A stretch of 53,586 nucleotides of DNA from contig DDXB01000055.1 of the NCBI GenBank assembly GCA_002347405.1, forward strand, positions 1-53,586, read 5' to 3'. Each line of letters starts with the position of its first letter. The stretch's first letter is position 1. Both the position numbers and the translations under genes were made by a program. This document shows, piece by piece, positions 31,986-40,736 of this stretch. The stretch is from Rhodocyclaceae bacterium UBA2271 (GTDB lineage: Bacteria > Pseudomonadota > Gammaproteobacteria > Burkholderiales > Rhodocyclaceae). The notes under the pieces were generated by a model, which ran no database searches, had not been told where the DNA came from, and worked only from the letters and a program-made list of their open reading frames with translations.

Positions 31986-33491
31986 TCATTCGGATAAGTT
32001 GCTTGAGCGAGGAATGACGATAATCACGCCGGTGCCTCGCTGGTCGGTGAATCGAATCAACTCATGCAACATGTTCTCCCTGATGAATTTAGCCGTTTCC
32101 TCGTCATCCCGTTTCGTGTCCAGAGCCAGGATGTCGAATTGATGCATGGATAAAGACACAGCGAGAGCTCTTCTATCCATGGCTGCGCGTCCTGTGGCTA
32201 TATAACCCAGCTTGGCGTAATAACCTACGCGCGGGTTGTCAATATAGATTTGTTTGTATTCATTGGTGTTGGCGGCTATCCAGTGAGCGGCCTCGACAAG
32301 ATGGGTTTTCCGCGGGGAGAGAGAAACTACGTTGGCGACCATTGTGAGGAGAAGCAATGCCAGAATTAATATTCTCCAGCGACGGTAACGCTCTAACAGC
32401 AGGGCCAGACCCGAAGCAAAGAGCGGGACTGCAAGCAAATTTAGCGTGGACACATAGCGCCCGGTCAGAAAAAACTGGTGGGCAATGAAAGCCATCAGTA
32501 CAAGGACATAAAGGAATAGGCTCCAGGTCAGAAGTGGCCAGCGGGATAGTGATGCCTTTACTGATTGCAAGGAAAATTGATATCCCAATGGGACTAATAG
32601 CAATCCAGACATGCTCATAAACTTCACTGGAATGACTGACATTAATCCAAAGAAAAGGATATATCCGGCCTCTTCGCGGGAATAAGGAAACTTAAATATG
32701 CCGGAATCTGAAAGGCGTTTTCCTGCTTCATTGAAAGCCGCAAATTTGTTAAGCGGGTTTGCTGCGTCAAGGTAATAGGTAATTCTTGCTGGCATATCAA
32801 TCAGGCCACTAGCGAACAACAATGAGGCGATAATGATTACCCCAACGGGAAAGTAGGCAATTGCGATGGCCCGCTTCAATTTAAAGCCGTTTTCTGCGGT
32901 GAATACTTGCCAGAGCAATAGAGAGAAAAAAAAGACTACAGCTTCAAGGCGGAACAGAGTGGCCAGCACCAGCGATAGCTGGCAGGCAATCGCCAACTGC
33001 CAACGTGCCGTGGTTTCCCAGCGCAAGGCCAGCCAAAAAGCCAGAATGGAAAAAAACCAAAACCCAAATTCCCTGAGAATCTCGTTGCGAAGCTCGTTGA
33101 AGGCTGGCATTGCAAGCACGACCATGCAGGCGGCCCATGCGGCATCAGCCTGGCGAGCGCGGGTAATAGCAACGATTAGACTGCAGGTAGTGGCAAGGAA
33201 AAAAGCGTTGATCAGGTACCCCGCAGATTCTGCGGTCACGCCGGTAAGAAAAGAAAAACCAGCAATTGAGTGCGGCAGCAGCGCCAGAAAAACCCCACCC
33301 CCTGCGTAATCGAACCCCTGTGTTCCAGTTTCAAGAATGACTTGCGCCCACTCTACGTAATACATCCCATCCCGGTTCAGAACTGGATTGTTCCAATAAG
33401 CAATCAGAGAGAGCAATAGGCTCGCAATGAATGTTACTTTTACCGGCTCGATGACTTTTGTTATGGGGCTCATGATTTTGATAACGGGCAC
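31986..33491 (-). CDS. GT-C-type multipass membrane protein (glycosyltransferase 39-like)
   Basis: The 501-residue protein has about 10-11 hydrophobic helices and a soluble C-terminal region. The first periplasmic loop carries NRDGMYYVEWAQ, an Asp in the position where GT-C enzymes (ArnT/PMT-like) keep a catalytic acid, followed by an FDYAGGGVFLALLPH stretch. I infer a polyprenyl-phosphate-sugar-dependent glycosyltransferase acting in the periplasm, but the match is structural and not a named family. The start is GTG 33491; an ATG at 33473 is an alternative. It lies between the flippase and pglF-like genes on the same strand. Confidence 0.65.
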   Translation of the reverse strand: MPVIKIMSPITKVIEPVKVTFIASLLLSLIAYWNNPVLNRDGMYYVEWAQVILETGTQGFDYAGGGVFLALLPHSIAGFSFLTGVTAESAGYLINAFFLATTCSLIVAITRARQADAAWAACMVVLAMPAFNELRNEILREFGFWFFSILAFWLALRWETTARWQLAIACQLSLVLATLFRLEAVVFFFSLLLWQVFTAENGFKLKRAIAIAYFPVGVIIIASLLFASGLIDMPARITYYLDAANPLNKFAAFNEAGKRLSDSGIFKFPYSREEAGYILFFGLMSVIPVKFMSMSGLLLVPLGYQFSLQSVKASLSRWPLLTWSLFLYVLVLMAFIAHQFFLTGRYVSTLNLLAVPLFASGLALLLERYRRWRILILALLLLTMVANVVSLSPRKTHLVEAAHWIAANTNEYKQIYIDNPRVGYYAKLGYIATGRAAMDRRALAVSLSMHQFDILALDTKRDDEETAKFIRENMLHELIRFTDQRGTGVIIVIPRSSNLSE

Positions 33492-33509
33492 TTTTGTTGT
33501 GCTTGAGGA

Positions 33510-35345
33510 CTAATTGTCGCCAGAGGCTGGCCGGTCATATTCTGGGACCCATCGCTTAAGTGCAAATTTGACATCGGATTCTGACTGCGCGACTGAAGAA
33601 AGCCAATTCTCCAGTTCTGCCAACCAGGTAGCAGAAGGAACGGTGCCCGGCTTGGCGATTCTCAACTTGGGATGTGGTGTTGGCAGGCTAGTTTCCCCAT
33701 CCGCAAGTAATTCTTCGTAGAGCTTTTCCCCTGGGCGTAAGCCGGTATATACGATGTGAATATCGGTTTCCGTAAAGCCAGAGAGGCGAATCAAGTCGAG
33801 CGCGAGATCGGCAATCTTGACCGGCGCACCCATGTCGAGCACGAAGATTCTGCCGCCCTCTTGCTCGGCGTTTGCCATAAGGCCTGCCTGGAGCACCAGT
33901 TGCGCGGCCTCCGGGATCAACATGAAGTAACGGATGATGTCCGGATGGGTTACGGTGACGGGACCTCCGCGCGCGATCTGCTCGCGGAACTTCGGGATCA
34001 CGCTGCCCGACGAGCCAAGGACATTGCCGAAGCGAACAATCACGAATCGGGTTTCCGGACATTGTGCCTGCAAGGCTTGGCAGGCAAGCTCGGCCAGGCG
34101 CTTTGAGGCGCCCATCACGTTGGCCGGATTAACCGCCTTGTCTGTAGAAATGAAAACGAATTCGCTGACTTGATTGCGGGCGGCGGCACGCGCCACGCGC
34201 ATGGAACCAAGCACGTTATTGCGGATGGCTTCCCAGGCATTTTCGTTTTCCATCATCGGCACGTGCTTGTAAGCCGCTGCATGGAATACTACGCTTGGCT
34301 GGTATTCCCCGAACACTGCATCGAGTCGAGCCTCATCCTTCACGTCCCCGACTATGCATCGTACTGGTTGCCCGGCAAACTCCTGCCCTACTGAATACAA
34401 TGCGAACTCGGATATTTCATAGAACACCATCAGCCGGGGCGAAAACCGCGAGATCTGGCGACAAAGCTCGGAGCCGATCGAGCCACCAGCACCGGTGACC
34501 ATCACCACCTTGTCGGTAAGCAATCGGTGCAGCCCTTCAGTGTCGAGTTGGACGCGCTCGCGTCCGAGTAAATCCTCGAGTTCGACACGGCGAACCTGGG
34601 AAATGGCTATTCGCCCCGACAGGATATCTTCGATGGAGGGTATGGTCAGTACCTGCAAGCCAGCCTTTGTTGCAAGCTCTGTTGCGTGCCGGCGCTGGGC
34701 GACCGAGGCTGATGGCATGGCGATGATGGCATGCTTCACTTGTAGCCGACTGGCCAGGCGATCGATCTTGGCAATTCTGCCGAGGATCGGGATGCCATCT
34801 ACCGAGCGGCCACGTTTCCCTTCCTCGTCGTCAAGCAGACCAACGATGCGCCACTCCTGTTTCTGCTTGAGTTCGCGGATCAACCTCATCGCTGCATCGC
34901 CAGCACCAAGAACCAGCACCGGCTCGCCTTCCATGCGTATACGGCCGTAAAGCTGGTATTCGTGCCAGGCTCGGTAGGCAAGGCGCGTACCGCCCATCGC
35001 CATGACCAATAGGATCGGCTGGAGAATCAGGACCGATCTTGGCACTTCGCCAAACTTGAACATGAAAATGCCGGCAGCGACGAGTGCTGCCGCCAGCGCA
35101 ATCGCAGCCATGATTTGCCGCAGATCCTTGATGCTTACGTAGCTCCAGATGCTTCGGTAGATGTCCATCCACAGGAATACGGCGCCATAAACCGGTATCA
35201 CCCACAGGAGGCTGAGCAACATGCCGCTCAGATAGTCTTCGGGGATCTCGAGATTGAAGCGCAGCCAGTAGGCCAGGCACCATGCTGCTGCGGCGGCAGC
35301 GAGATCGTAGGTGAAAATGCTCAGATGTCGAGTGAGAGTTTTCAC
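33510..35345 (-). CDS. pglF: UDP-GlcNAc 4,6-dehydratase, membrane-bound (PglF/CapD/WbpM type)
   Basis: This 611-residue protein has four N-terminal membrane helices, a CoA-binding-like Rossmann domain (VLVLGAGDAAMRLIRELKQ) and a C-terminal SDR domain with MVTGAGGSIGSEL. The active-site region FISTDKAVNPANVMGASKR is that of the PglF group. It converts UDP-GlcNAc to UDP-2-acetamido-2,6-dideoxy-4-ketohexose. The GTG start overlaps the aminotransferase stop (GTGA). With the three genes before it, it completes the bacillosamine pathway order pglC-pglD-pglE-pglF. The symbol is assigned from family and context; CapD/FlaA1-type alternatives are possible. Confidence 0.85.
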   Translation of the reverse strand: MKTLTRHLSIFTYDLAAAAAAWCLAYWLRFNLEIPEDYLSGMLLSLLWVIPVYGAVFLWMDIYRSIWSYVSIKDLRQIMAAIALAAALVAAGIFMFKFGEVPRSVLILQPILLVMAMGGTRLAYRAWHEYQLYGRIRMEGEPVLVLGAGDAAMRLIRELKQKQEWRIVGLLDDEEGKRGRSVDGIPILGRIAKIDRLASRLQVKHAIIAMPSASVAQRRHATELATKAGLQVLTIPSIEDILSGRIAISQVRRVELEDLLGRERVQLDTEGLHRLLTDKVVMVTGAGGSIGSELCRQISRFSPRLMVFYEISEFALYSVGQEFAGQPVRCIVGDVKDEARLDAVFGEYQPSVVFHAAAYKHVPMMENENAWEAIRNNVLGSMRVARAAARNQVSEFVFISTDKAVNPANVMGASKRLAELACQALQAQCPETRFVIVRFGNVLGSSGSVIPKFREQIARGGPVTVTHPDIIRYFMLIPEAAQLVLQAGLMANAEQEGGRIFVLDMGAPVKIADLALDLIRLSGFTETDIHIVYTGLRPGEKLYEELLADGETSLPTPHPKLRIAKPGTVPSATWLAELENWLSSVAQSESDVKFALKRWVPEYDRPASGDN

Positions 35346-36556
35346 TGCGTTGCTGCCTGCATGACCTTACGCACAGCTGCAACGGTGTCCGTCATTTCGA
35401 CCTCACCCAGGGTCGGATGAACCAAAAACATGAGACTGGTCTCGCCCAACATGCGGGCTACCGGTAGACGCTCCAAGGGTGCCCAGTTCCGGTCGGTAAA
35501 TGCCTGCTCACGATAGATCTCCGGACAACTGCCCGTGAAGCAGGGAACGCCTTCGGCATTGATCGTAAGACTGATACGGTGCGCGTCCCAGCCTTCGGCC
35601 AGAGCAGTTGGCTCGACGAAAACATAGTATTTGTAATAGGCGTGGCCTACGTCTGTGGGAGGAGTCGTGATGCGCAGTCCAGGCAGTGAGGCAAAACCTG
35701 CTGCAAGTTGCCCTGCATTTGCCCGGCGTTTCTGGCGCCATTGCGGCAGTTTGACCAGTTGGAGGCGACCGATGGCTGCCTGCATTTCGGTCATGCGGAA
35801 ATTACTGCCGAACGACTCGTGCAGCCAGCGAAACCCCGGTGGGTGGTTATTTTGAAAAACCGCAGAATGGGACTTGCCGTGGTCCTTGTAGGCCCACGCC
35901 TTCTCCCAGAGGCGGGTATCGTTCAATACCAGCAAGCCGCCTTCACCGCCCGTGGTCATGATCTTGTCTTGGCAAAACGAAAAGGCGGCACAATCGCCCA
36001 AGCTGCCCACTGGGTGGCCTTTATAACTTGCACCGTGAGCCTGGGCGCAATCCTCGATCACCCGGATGTCGTGGCGGTGCGCCAACTCGAGCAGCGGCTC
36101 CATGTCACATGGCCAGCCCGCCAGATGTACGGCAATGATGGCGCGCGTCCGTGGTGTCAACACTTGCCGTACCGTTTCTGCTGTCAGGTTCTGCGTGACC
36201 GGGTCAATATCCGCCACCACCGGCCGCGCTCCCCGGGCGACCGCGCAGCTCGCCGTAGCGATGAAAGTCCGCGCTGGCACGATCACCTCGTCGCCGGCCC
36301 CGATATCCAGTGCCAGCAAGGCGAGTTCCAGCGCCAGCGTGCCGTTTGCCAGTGAAATCGCATGACGTGTGCCGACAAAGGCGGCGAACTCACCCTCGAA
36401 AAGATGACATTCCTCCCCAGTCCAGTAATTCACGCGCCCCGAAGCAAGCACCCTGCTGGTTGCACTGATTTCATCCTCGGCAAAGAACGGCCAGGTTGGA
36501 AAAGGAGAGGTCCGCACCGGAGAGCCGCCGGAGATGGCGAGCATTGGCTTGTTCAT
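35342..36556 (-). CDS. pglE: DegT/DnrJ/EryC1/StrS aminotransferase (PglE-like)
   Basis: This 404-residue PLP enzyme would aminate the 4-keto sugar made by the dehydratase, using glutamate. Family features are SLANGTLALELALLALDIGAGDEVIVPARTF near residue 70, VIEDCAQAHGASYKG, and AAFSFCQDKIMTTGGEGG with the PLP Lys in FCQDK. LVHPTL lies near the end. It overlaps the PglD-like gene by ATGA and the dehydratase by GTGA, so it is tightly coupled to both. The first ~30 residues (GGSPVRTSPFPTWPFFAEDE) are also typical. Confidence 0.88.
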   Translation of the reverse strand: MNKPMLAISGGSPVRTSPFPTWPFFAEDEISATSRVLASGRVNYWTGEECHLFEGEFAAFVGTRHAISLANGTLALELALLALDIGAGDEVIVPARTFIATASCAVARGARPVVADIDPVTQNLTAETVRQVLTPRTRAIIAVHLAGWPCDMEPLLELAHRHDIRVIEDCAQAHGASYKGHPVGSLGDCAAFSFCQDKIMTTGGEGGLLVLNDTRLWEKAWAYKDHGKSHSAVFQNNHPPGFRWLHESFGSNFRMTEMQAAIGRLQLVKLPQWRQKRRANAGQLAAGFASLPGLRITTPPTDVGHAYYKYYVFVEPTALAEGWDAHRISLTINAEGVPCFTGSCPEIYREQAFTDRNWAPLERLPVARMLGETSLMFLVHPTLGEVEMTDTVAAVRKVMQAATQ

Positions 36557-37158
36557 GTCGGAGTCATCACGTTACGCGAGATCAGGCTGCCTGCTTTTAC
36601 AAGCAGATGTGCCCCCACCCTGATACCGGGCACTATCACGGCCCCGGCGCCAATCAGGGTCTCGTCACCGATTTCGACACCGCCGCAAAGAATGCTGCCG
36701 GGTGCGAGATGCACCCCGTTGCTGACGACACAATCGTGTTCGACAATTGCCCGAGTATTGATGATCACATCCTCGCCAATGCGCGCTTCGGCATTCACGA
36801 TCGCACCTGGCATGATCAATGTGCCAATGCCCACCGTGGCAAAGGGTGATACCACCGCCGCCGGATGGATTACGCTGAAGCGGGGCAGACCTTGTGTTGC
36901 CAGCCACCGGCTCGTCTCACGGCGGACGCGGTTGTTGCCAATTGCCACTATTACGCCGTCGATCGAGCTTCGCTCCGCCAGCAGAATATCCCGTCCGCCC
37001 GCCACCGCATGACCGAGGAGCATGCCGCAGGTGTTGCGGGGGGCGTCATCGATTATGCATACCAGGCTCAATGCAGGGTTCTGCAACACGGCATCGATGA
37101 CCACCTTGCCATGGCCGCCGGCGCCGAAAACGGCGATGCGCAGAGCCTTGTCAGCCAT
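36553..37158 (-). CDS. pglD: UDP-sugar N-acetyltransferase (PglD-like)
   Basis: The 201-residue protein has an N-terminal UDP-sugar-binding alpha/beta domain (RIAVFGAGGHGKVVIDAV) and a C-terminal left-handed beta-helix (VGIGTLIMPGAIVNAEARIG, VIINTRAIVEHDCVV). The His in VEHDC corresponds to the catalytic base of Campylobacter PglD. It would acetylate the 4-amino group to give UDP-N,N'-diacetylbacillosamine. I chose the ATG at 37158 (MADKALRIAV) because upstream in-frame residues belong to the overlapping sugar transferase gene. Confidence 0.88.
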   Translation of the reverse strand: MADKALRIAVFGAGGHGKVVIDAVLQNPALSLVCIIDDAPRNTCGMLLGHAVAGGRDILLAERSSIDGVIVAIGNNRVRRETSRWLATQGLPRFSVIHPAAVVSPFATVGIGTLIMPGAIVNAEARIGEDVIINTRAIVEHDCVVSNGVHLAPGSILCGGVEIGDETLIGAGAVIVPGIRVGAHLLVKAGSLISRNVMTPT

Positions 37159-37771
37159 TACGCACCTCTTCTGCGGGGAGTTTCGAGCCCCTGAATTTTT
37201 CAGTTGTCGCAAATCCTGCTTTGGCGACCCCGGAACCAGACCAGACTCGGCTGATAGTCCGTGCCAGGATTTTCAGATCCAGCCAAAACGACTGGTGATC
37301 CACGTACCAGACGTCCAGCGCAAATTTTTCTTCCCAGGACAGGGCATTGCGACCGCACACTTGCGCCCATCCGGTGATGCCGGGCTTCACGTCATGGCGG
37401 CGCATTTGCTCCGGGGTATACAGAGGCAGGTATTCCATCAGCAGCGGACGTGGCCCTACCAGACTCATCTCGCCCTTCAATACGTTGAACAACTGAGGCA
37501 GTTCATCCAGACTCAGGCGTCGTAGGAGTGATCCTAGTGGTTGCATGCGTTGCGCATCGGGCAGGGGGATGCCATCTGGCCCATATTGCTCTGCCATGGT
37601 GCGGAATTTTATTACCTTGAAAGGATGACCGCGATACCCCGGCCGTGTTTGCAAGAACAGTATTGGTTGGCCCATGCTACAAATGATGGCAATCGCTGTC
37701 GACAGCATGACCGGAAACATTAGCAGAACAAGCGCCAGAGCAACGGTGAAATCGATAAATCGCTTGACCAT
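37151..37771 (-). CDS. pglC: Phosphoglycosyl transferase initiating glycan synthesis (PglC-like)
   Basis: The 206-residue monotopic phosphoglycosyl transferase has one N-terminal membrane helix (FTVALALVLLMFPVMLSTAIAI). The family core follows: KVIKFRTM, the catalytic LSLDELPQLFNVLKGEMSLVGPRP (DE dyad) and VKPGITGWAQVCGRN. The short form matches PglC rather than the longer WbaP. It transfers a phospho-sugar, here probably phospho-bacillosamine, to undecaprenyl phosphate. It overlaps the PglD-like gene by 8 bases and heads the minus-strand operon. The ATG has no obvious ribosome site. Confidence 0.9.
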   Translation of the reverse strand: MVKRFIDFTVALALVLLMFPVMLSTAIAIICSMGQPILFLQTRPGYRGHPFKVIKFRTMAEQYGPDGIPLPDAQRMQPLGSLLRRLSLDELPQLFNVLKGEMSLVGPRPLLMEYLPLYTPEQMRRHDVKPGITGWAQVCGRNALSWEEKFALDVWYVDHQSFWLDLKILARTISRVWSGSGVAKAGFATTEKFRGSKLPAEEVRNG

Positions 37772-37977
37772 ATATAATTTTAACGCTTTGATTGCTTGAA
37801 TCAGCCAGTTACGGCATGCACCAAGCCAAAAAATTTCTTCCTTTCAGATTGCTGATGCATGTAGCGTGTTGTGCGTGATTCCACGCACTCTTACCAAGGC
37901 CATTACCGGCGTTACGAACTCGTCTAATAAATTATCGCTGTACTGAAATATGTGTCATATCGCGATCTCTAGACTCA
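37772..37977. other. AT-rich spacer upstream of the pgl operon
   Basis: The 206-bp spacer between two minus-strand genes has no open frame of interest. It is AT-rich and probably contains the promoter of the pglC-F group; I cannot fix -35 and -10 boxes with confidence. Confidence 0.5.
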
Positions 37978-39063
37978 TTATGTCTTTTGATCAAGCTGGG
38001 TGAGGGCTGAGTGGAGCCGCTTAAATACCGCTTCGAGCGAATATTCCGTATTCACACGACGCCGCCCTGCGTCTCCCATCTTCTGGCGCAGGGTCGCATC
38101 GTTTGCCAAGTGTGCTAGCCGCAAGTCCCATTCATCGGGGGAGGATACGAGAAAGCCGGTTTCGCCCTCTATCGTCACATCGCGGTTGGCGCCAGAATTA
38201 GAGGAGATCACTGGCAAGCCAGCCGCCATATATTGCAATACTTTCAATGCGCACTTGCCGCGGCTCCAGTCGTCGTCACGCATCGGCGCGATTCCGATGT
38301 GGGCGCTGGCAAGCTCGCGCGCCTCGGTCTCAGCGAGCCATGCAACCGGCACTGTTGCCACGCCGCAATCAGGTAGATCAAAGTCGGCAATAATTTTTAA
38401 TCGCAAGCCGGGTACCGCTTCTGTAGCCTGCAGCAGCCATGGCATTGCATCTACGAGATATTTGCGAGTCGAATTGCTGCCGATCCAGACCAGATCCAGA
38501 CTATCAGCCGGCTTGGTTGATTTGATGTTATAGCGCTCGACATCGACGCAGGTGGGTATTACCGTTACTGCTTTAGTAAAGGCGGCGGTCGCATTCGCCA
38601 GAAATTGGTTGCCGGCAAACATATGGTCGCAAGTGTGAGCCATCGCCGCAAAACGCGCCATGCGCGTTCGCGAGGGCGTTCCGTCAGTGTTGCAGAATAT
38701 CGCATCGTCGAAATCGAACACCAGCCTGCGAGATGCTCGTCGCAGTAGCCAGAGCAGGGGGTAAGGTAAGGTCTTGCGCAAGACGACGACGATGTCAGCG
38801 AGACGTGCCTGCCGCAGCGTTTCGAGGATCGCGCCGATACCACCAGAGGCCGTCACATGAGATGGCTCGAAGCCGTTCCGACGTAAGTGCGGGAAGAACT
38901 GTAACGCCCTGTAGCGCGTCGAAGATGCATCGGCGCCTTTCGATACGAAGAGCAACCTACGATCCTTGCGATAAGTTAAGTTGTTGGACACTGCGATATT
39001 TCTTTGGGGCAAATAGTGCCTTGTACGTGTCTGCGAGGCGTTAGGAAAGCAGCTAGTCACCAT
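37978..39063 (-). CDS. Glycosyltransferase (GT4-like)
   Basis: This is a GT-B fold protein of about 361 residues. The N-terminal part contains RRLLFVSKGADASSTRYRALQFFPHLR and RRLVFDFDDAIF. The C-terminal domain has LVWIGSNSTRKYLVDAMPWL, ELASAHIGIAPMRDDDWSRGKCALKVLQYMAAGLPVISS and TGFLV, which fit GT4 donor-binding loops. The start is uncertain: ATG 39063 overlaps the upstream methyltransferase by 11 bases, ATG 39087 by 35, and GTG 38991 would begin at SNNLTYRK. It is separated from the pgl group by a 206-bp AT-rich spacer, so transcription may restart there. Confidence 0.8.
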   Translation of the reverse strand: MVTSCFPNASQTRTRHYLPQRNIAVSNNLTYRKDRRLLFVSKGADASSTRYRALQFFPHLRRNGFEPSHVTASGGIGAILETLRQARLADIVVVLRKTLPYPLLWLLRRASRRLVFDFDDAIFCNTDGTPSRTRMARFAAMAHTCDHMFAGNQFLANATAAFTKAVTVIPTCVDVERYNIKSTKPADSLDLVWIGSNSTRKYLVDAMPWLLQATEAVPGLRLKIIADFDLPDCGVATVPVAWLAETEARELASAHIGIAPMRDDDWSRGKCALKVLQYMAAGLPVISSNSGANRDVTIEGETGFLVSSPDEWDLRLAHLANDATLRQKMGDAGRRRVNTEYSLEAVFKRLHSALTQLDQKT

Positions 39064-39733
39064 CGGTGGATGATGGTTTCCTGCCAACCATGTTGACCAT
39101 TACTGAGGGAAACACACAACGGTGCCCAAACAATTTCTTCATCAAACCTAACTTTCTCAAAAGACCAATCAGATTTGACGGGAGAGCCCCAAGCAGCTTA
39201 CGAGTTTGGGGATTCTTTGAACTGAACTTGATACAGAATAAATCGCTGTCAAGGGCTGTGCTATCGCCTTTACGACCTGAAAACGCCATTCCATGCAAAC
39301 CAGAAAAATCGAGATTGGAGAAAAGTACCCTTATGCCGCTGGGTGTGAAGCGCCAGTAGTCGTCGGGGAAACCATGTAGTTCCCATACAAAAGGCACCCC
39401 GACCAGCAGGGTGCCGCCGTCGGCCAAAAGCATTTCAATGTTCCTGGCCATTTTGAAAGGATTACGGCAGTGTTCGAGAACGCTCATGCAGATAATTACG
39501 CCAAATCGTCGCCCCTTAAGTGCCAGATCCACGTATTCGAAGTCTGCAGTCAGATCAAGCACCAAATCGACGCCTTTGCCATCCTGCATGTCGATGCCAA
39601 GATAATCCGCACCTCCGAAAGTCTCCCTGAAGTTCTGTGTATTACCATAGTCCCTGCTGCCGACTTCCAGCACTGGACCCGTAAGTTTATCTGCCAAGGA
39701 TTCGACAAATAGTAGTTGGTTTGCATCGCCCAT
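39053..39733 (-). CDS. Class I SAM-dependent methyltransferase
   Basis: The 226-residue soluble protein has a Rossmann methyltransferase core: GPVLEVGSRDYGNTQNFRETF (SAM motif I, with the usual GxGxG modified), YLGIDMQDGKGVDLVLDL, VIICMSVLEHCRNPFKMARNI and GGTLLVGVPFVWELHGFPDDYWRFTP. The last pattern is common in O-antigen methyltransferases. The ATG at 39733 is preferred; an upstream TTG at 39763 would lie 13 bases from the divergent methyltransferase start. The substrate is unknown, probably a glycan sugar or lipid-linked intermediate. Confidence 0.82.
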   Translation of the reverse strand: MGDANQLLFVESLADKLTGPVLEVGSRDYGNTQNFRETFGGADYLGIDMQDGKGVDLVLDLTADFEYVDLALKGRRFGVIICMSVLEHCRNPFKMARNIEMLLADGGTLLVGVPFVWELHGFPDDYWRFTPSGIRVLFSNLDFSGLHGMAFSGRKGDSTALDSDLFCIKFSSKNPQTRKLLGALPSNLIGLLRKLGLMKKLFGHRCVFPSVMVNMVGRKPSSTDGD

Positions 39734-39776
39734 AGAGAAAGACCCAGTAAAAGCCACACCCAAGAAAAAGGATAAA

Positions 39777-40736
39777 ATGCAAGCCGATCATGTTAATTGC
39801 CCGCTATGTGGTTCTTCGTCCAGCTACGATTTCAGCGGGCGCAATGTCCTGATTCGTAGCGACATGACTCGCTACGATTATTATAAATGCGATGCCTGCA
39901 GCTTGTTTTTCCTGCAACCCATGCTCGACCAGGAAGCTCTCGGGAATCTATACCCGGAAAACTATGTAGAGGCGGATGATTTACTTCGTCAGAAGACCGT
40001 CAACCCATTGAAGCTGGCTCAACTCAAGTTGCATCACGGCTACACTCATCTGCGGACCCATCCGATGGCTCTGCTCCTTGCCAAAATAATCAGCCCATTG
40101 CATCGTTCTGATCGATCTATAGATTTTCTGCCTGGAGGGAAATTACTTGATGTTGGCTGCGGCAACGGAAGATACCTTCGCTCCATGAGAGCCCTTGGCT
40201 GGCTAGTGCGCGGTGTAGAATTCAATCAGCAAAGCGTGGAATTTTGTCTCGGGACCCATTTGGATGTGCATTGCGGCGACTTGGCATCTGCACACTTTTC
40301 GGCCGATTCGTTCGATGTGATTACTGTGCGTCATGTCATCGAGCACATTCCTGCCCCCCACGAATTCATGGCCGAATTGACCAGGATTCTCAAGCCGGGT
40401 GGGCGCTTGGTGATTGAAACGCCGAATTTCAGTTCACTGGGATGGGGGATTTTCGGCGCGAAATGGTATGCAACGGGAATTCCTTACCACGTCATGCTGT
40501 TCTCCCAAGGCAATCTTGCCTTGCTGGCCAGGAAGCATGGACTTGTTCCAATACAGGAGTATCTCGAAACCAGCCAGAAGCTTTTCCTGAATAGCTTGGA
40601 CATTCTGTTTGAAAAAAAGGGGCGACCCTCCAGAAAGATCAAATGGCGTCGGTTTCTTGCAAGAATATTCGTTTGGCTCGCTCAGCGCCAAGGGCGGGGT
40701 GACATTATTCATTCAAGCTTCCGGCGACTCAACTGA
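39777..40736 (+). CDS. Class I SAM methyltransferase with zinc-ribbon-like N-terminus
   Basis: The 319-residue protein begins with two cysteine pairs (CPLCGSSS, then YKCDACSLFFLQP), a zinc-ribbon-like head common in sugar C-methyltransferases and related O-antigen enzymes. The methyltransferase domain has LLDVGCGNGRYLRSMRALGW, FDVITVRHVIEHIPAP and LKPGGRLVIETPN. An AAGGA site precedes the ATG. It is the only rightward gene between 30.6 and 43.4 kb. Its 3' end overlaps the convergent GT2 gene by 24 bases. It is related in layout to the methyltransferase at 41.6-42.7 kb. Confidence 0.88.
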   Translation: MQADHVNCPLCGSSSSYDFSGRNVLIRSDMTRYDYYKCDACSLFFLQPMLDQEALGNLYPENYVEADDLLRQKTVNPLKLAQLKLHHGYTHLRTHPMALLLAKIISPLHRSDRSIDFLPGGKLLDVGCGNGRYLRSMRALGWLVRGVEFNQQSVEFCLGTHLDVHCGDLASAHFSADSFDVITVRHVIEHIPAPHEFMAELTRILKPGGRLVIETPNFSSLGWGIFGAKWYATGIPYHVMLFSQGNLALLARKHGLVPIQEYLETSQKLFLNSLDILFEKKGRPSRKIKWRRFLARIFVWLAQRQGRGDIIHSSFRRLN

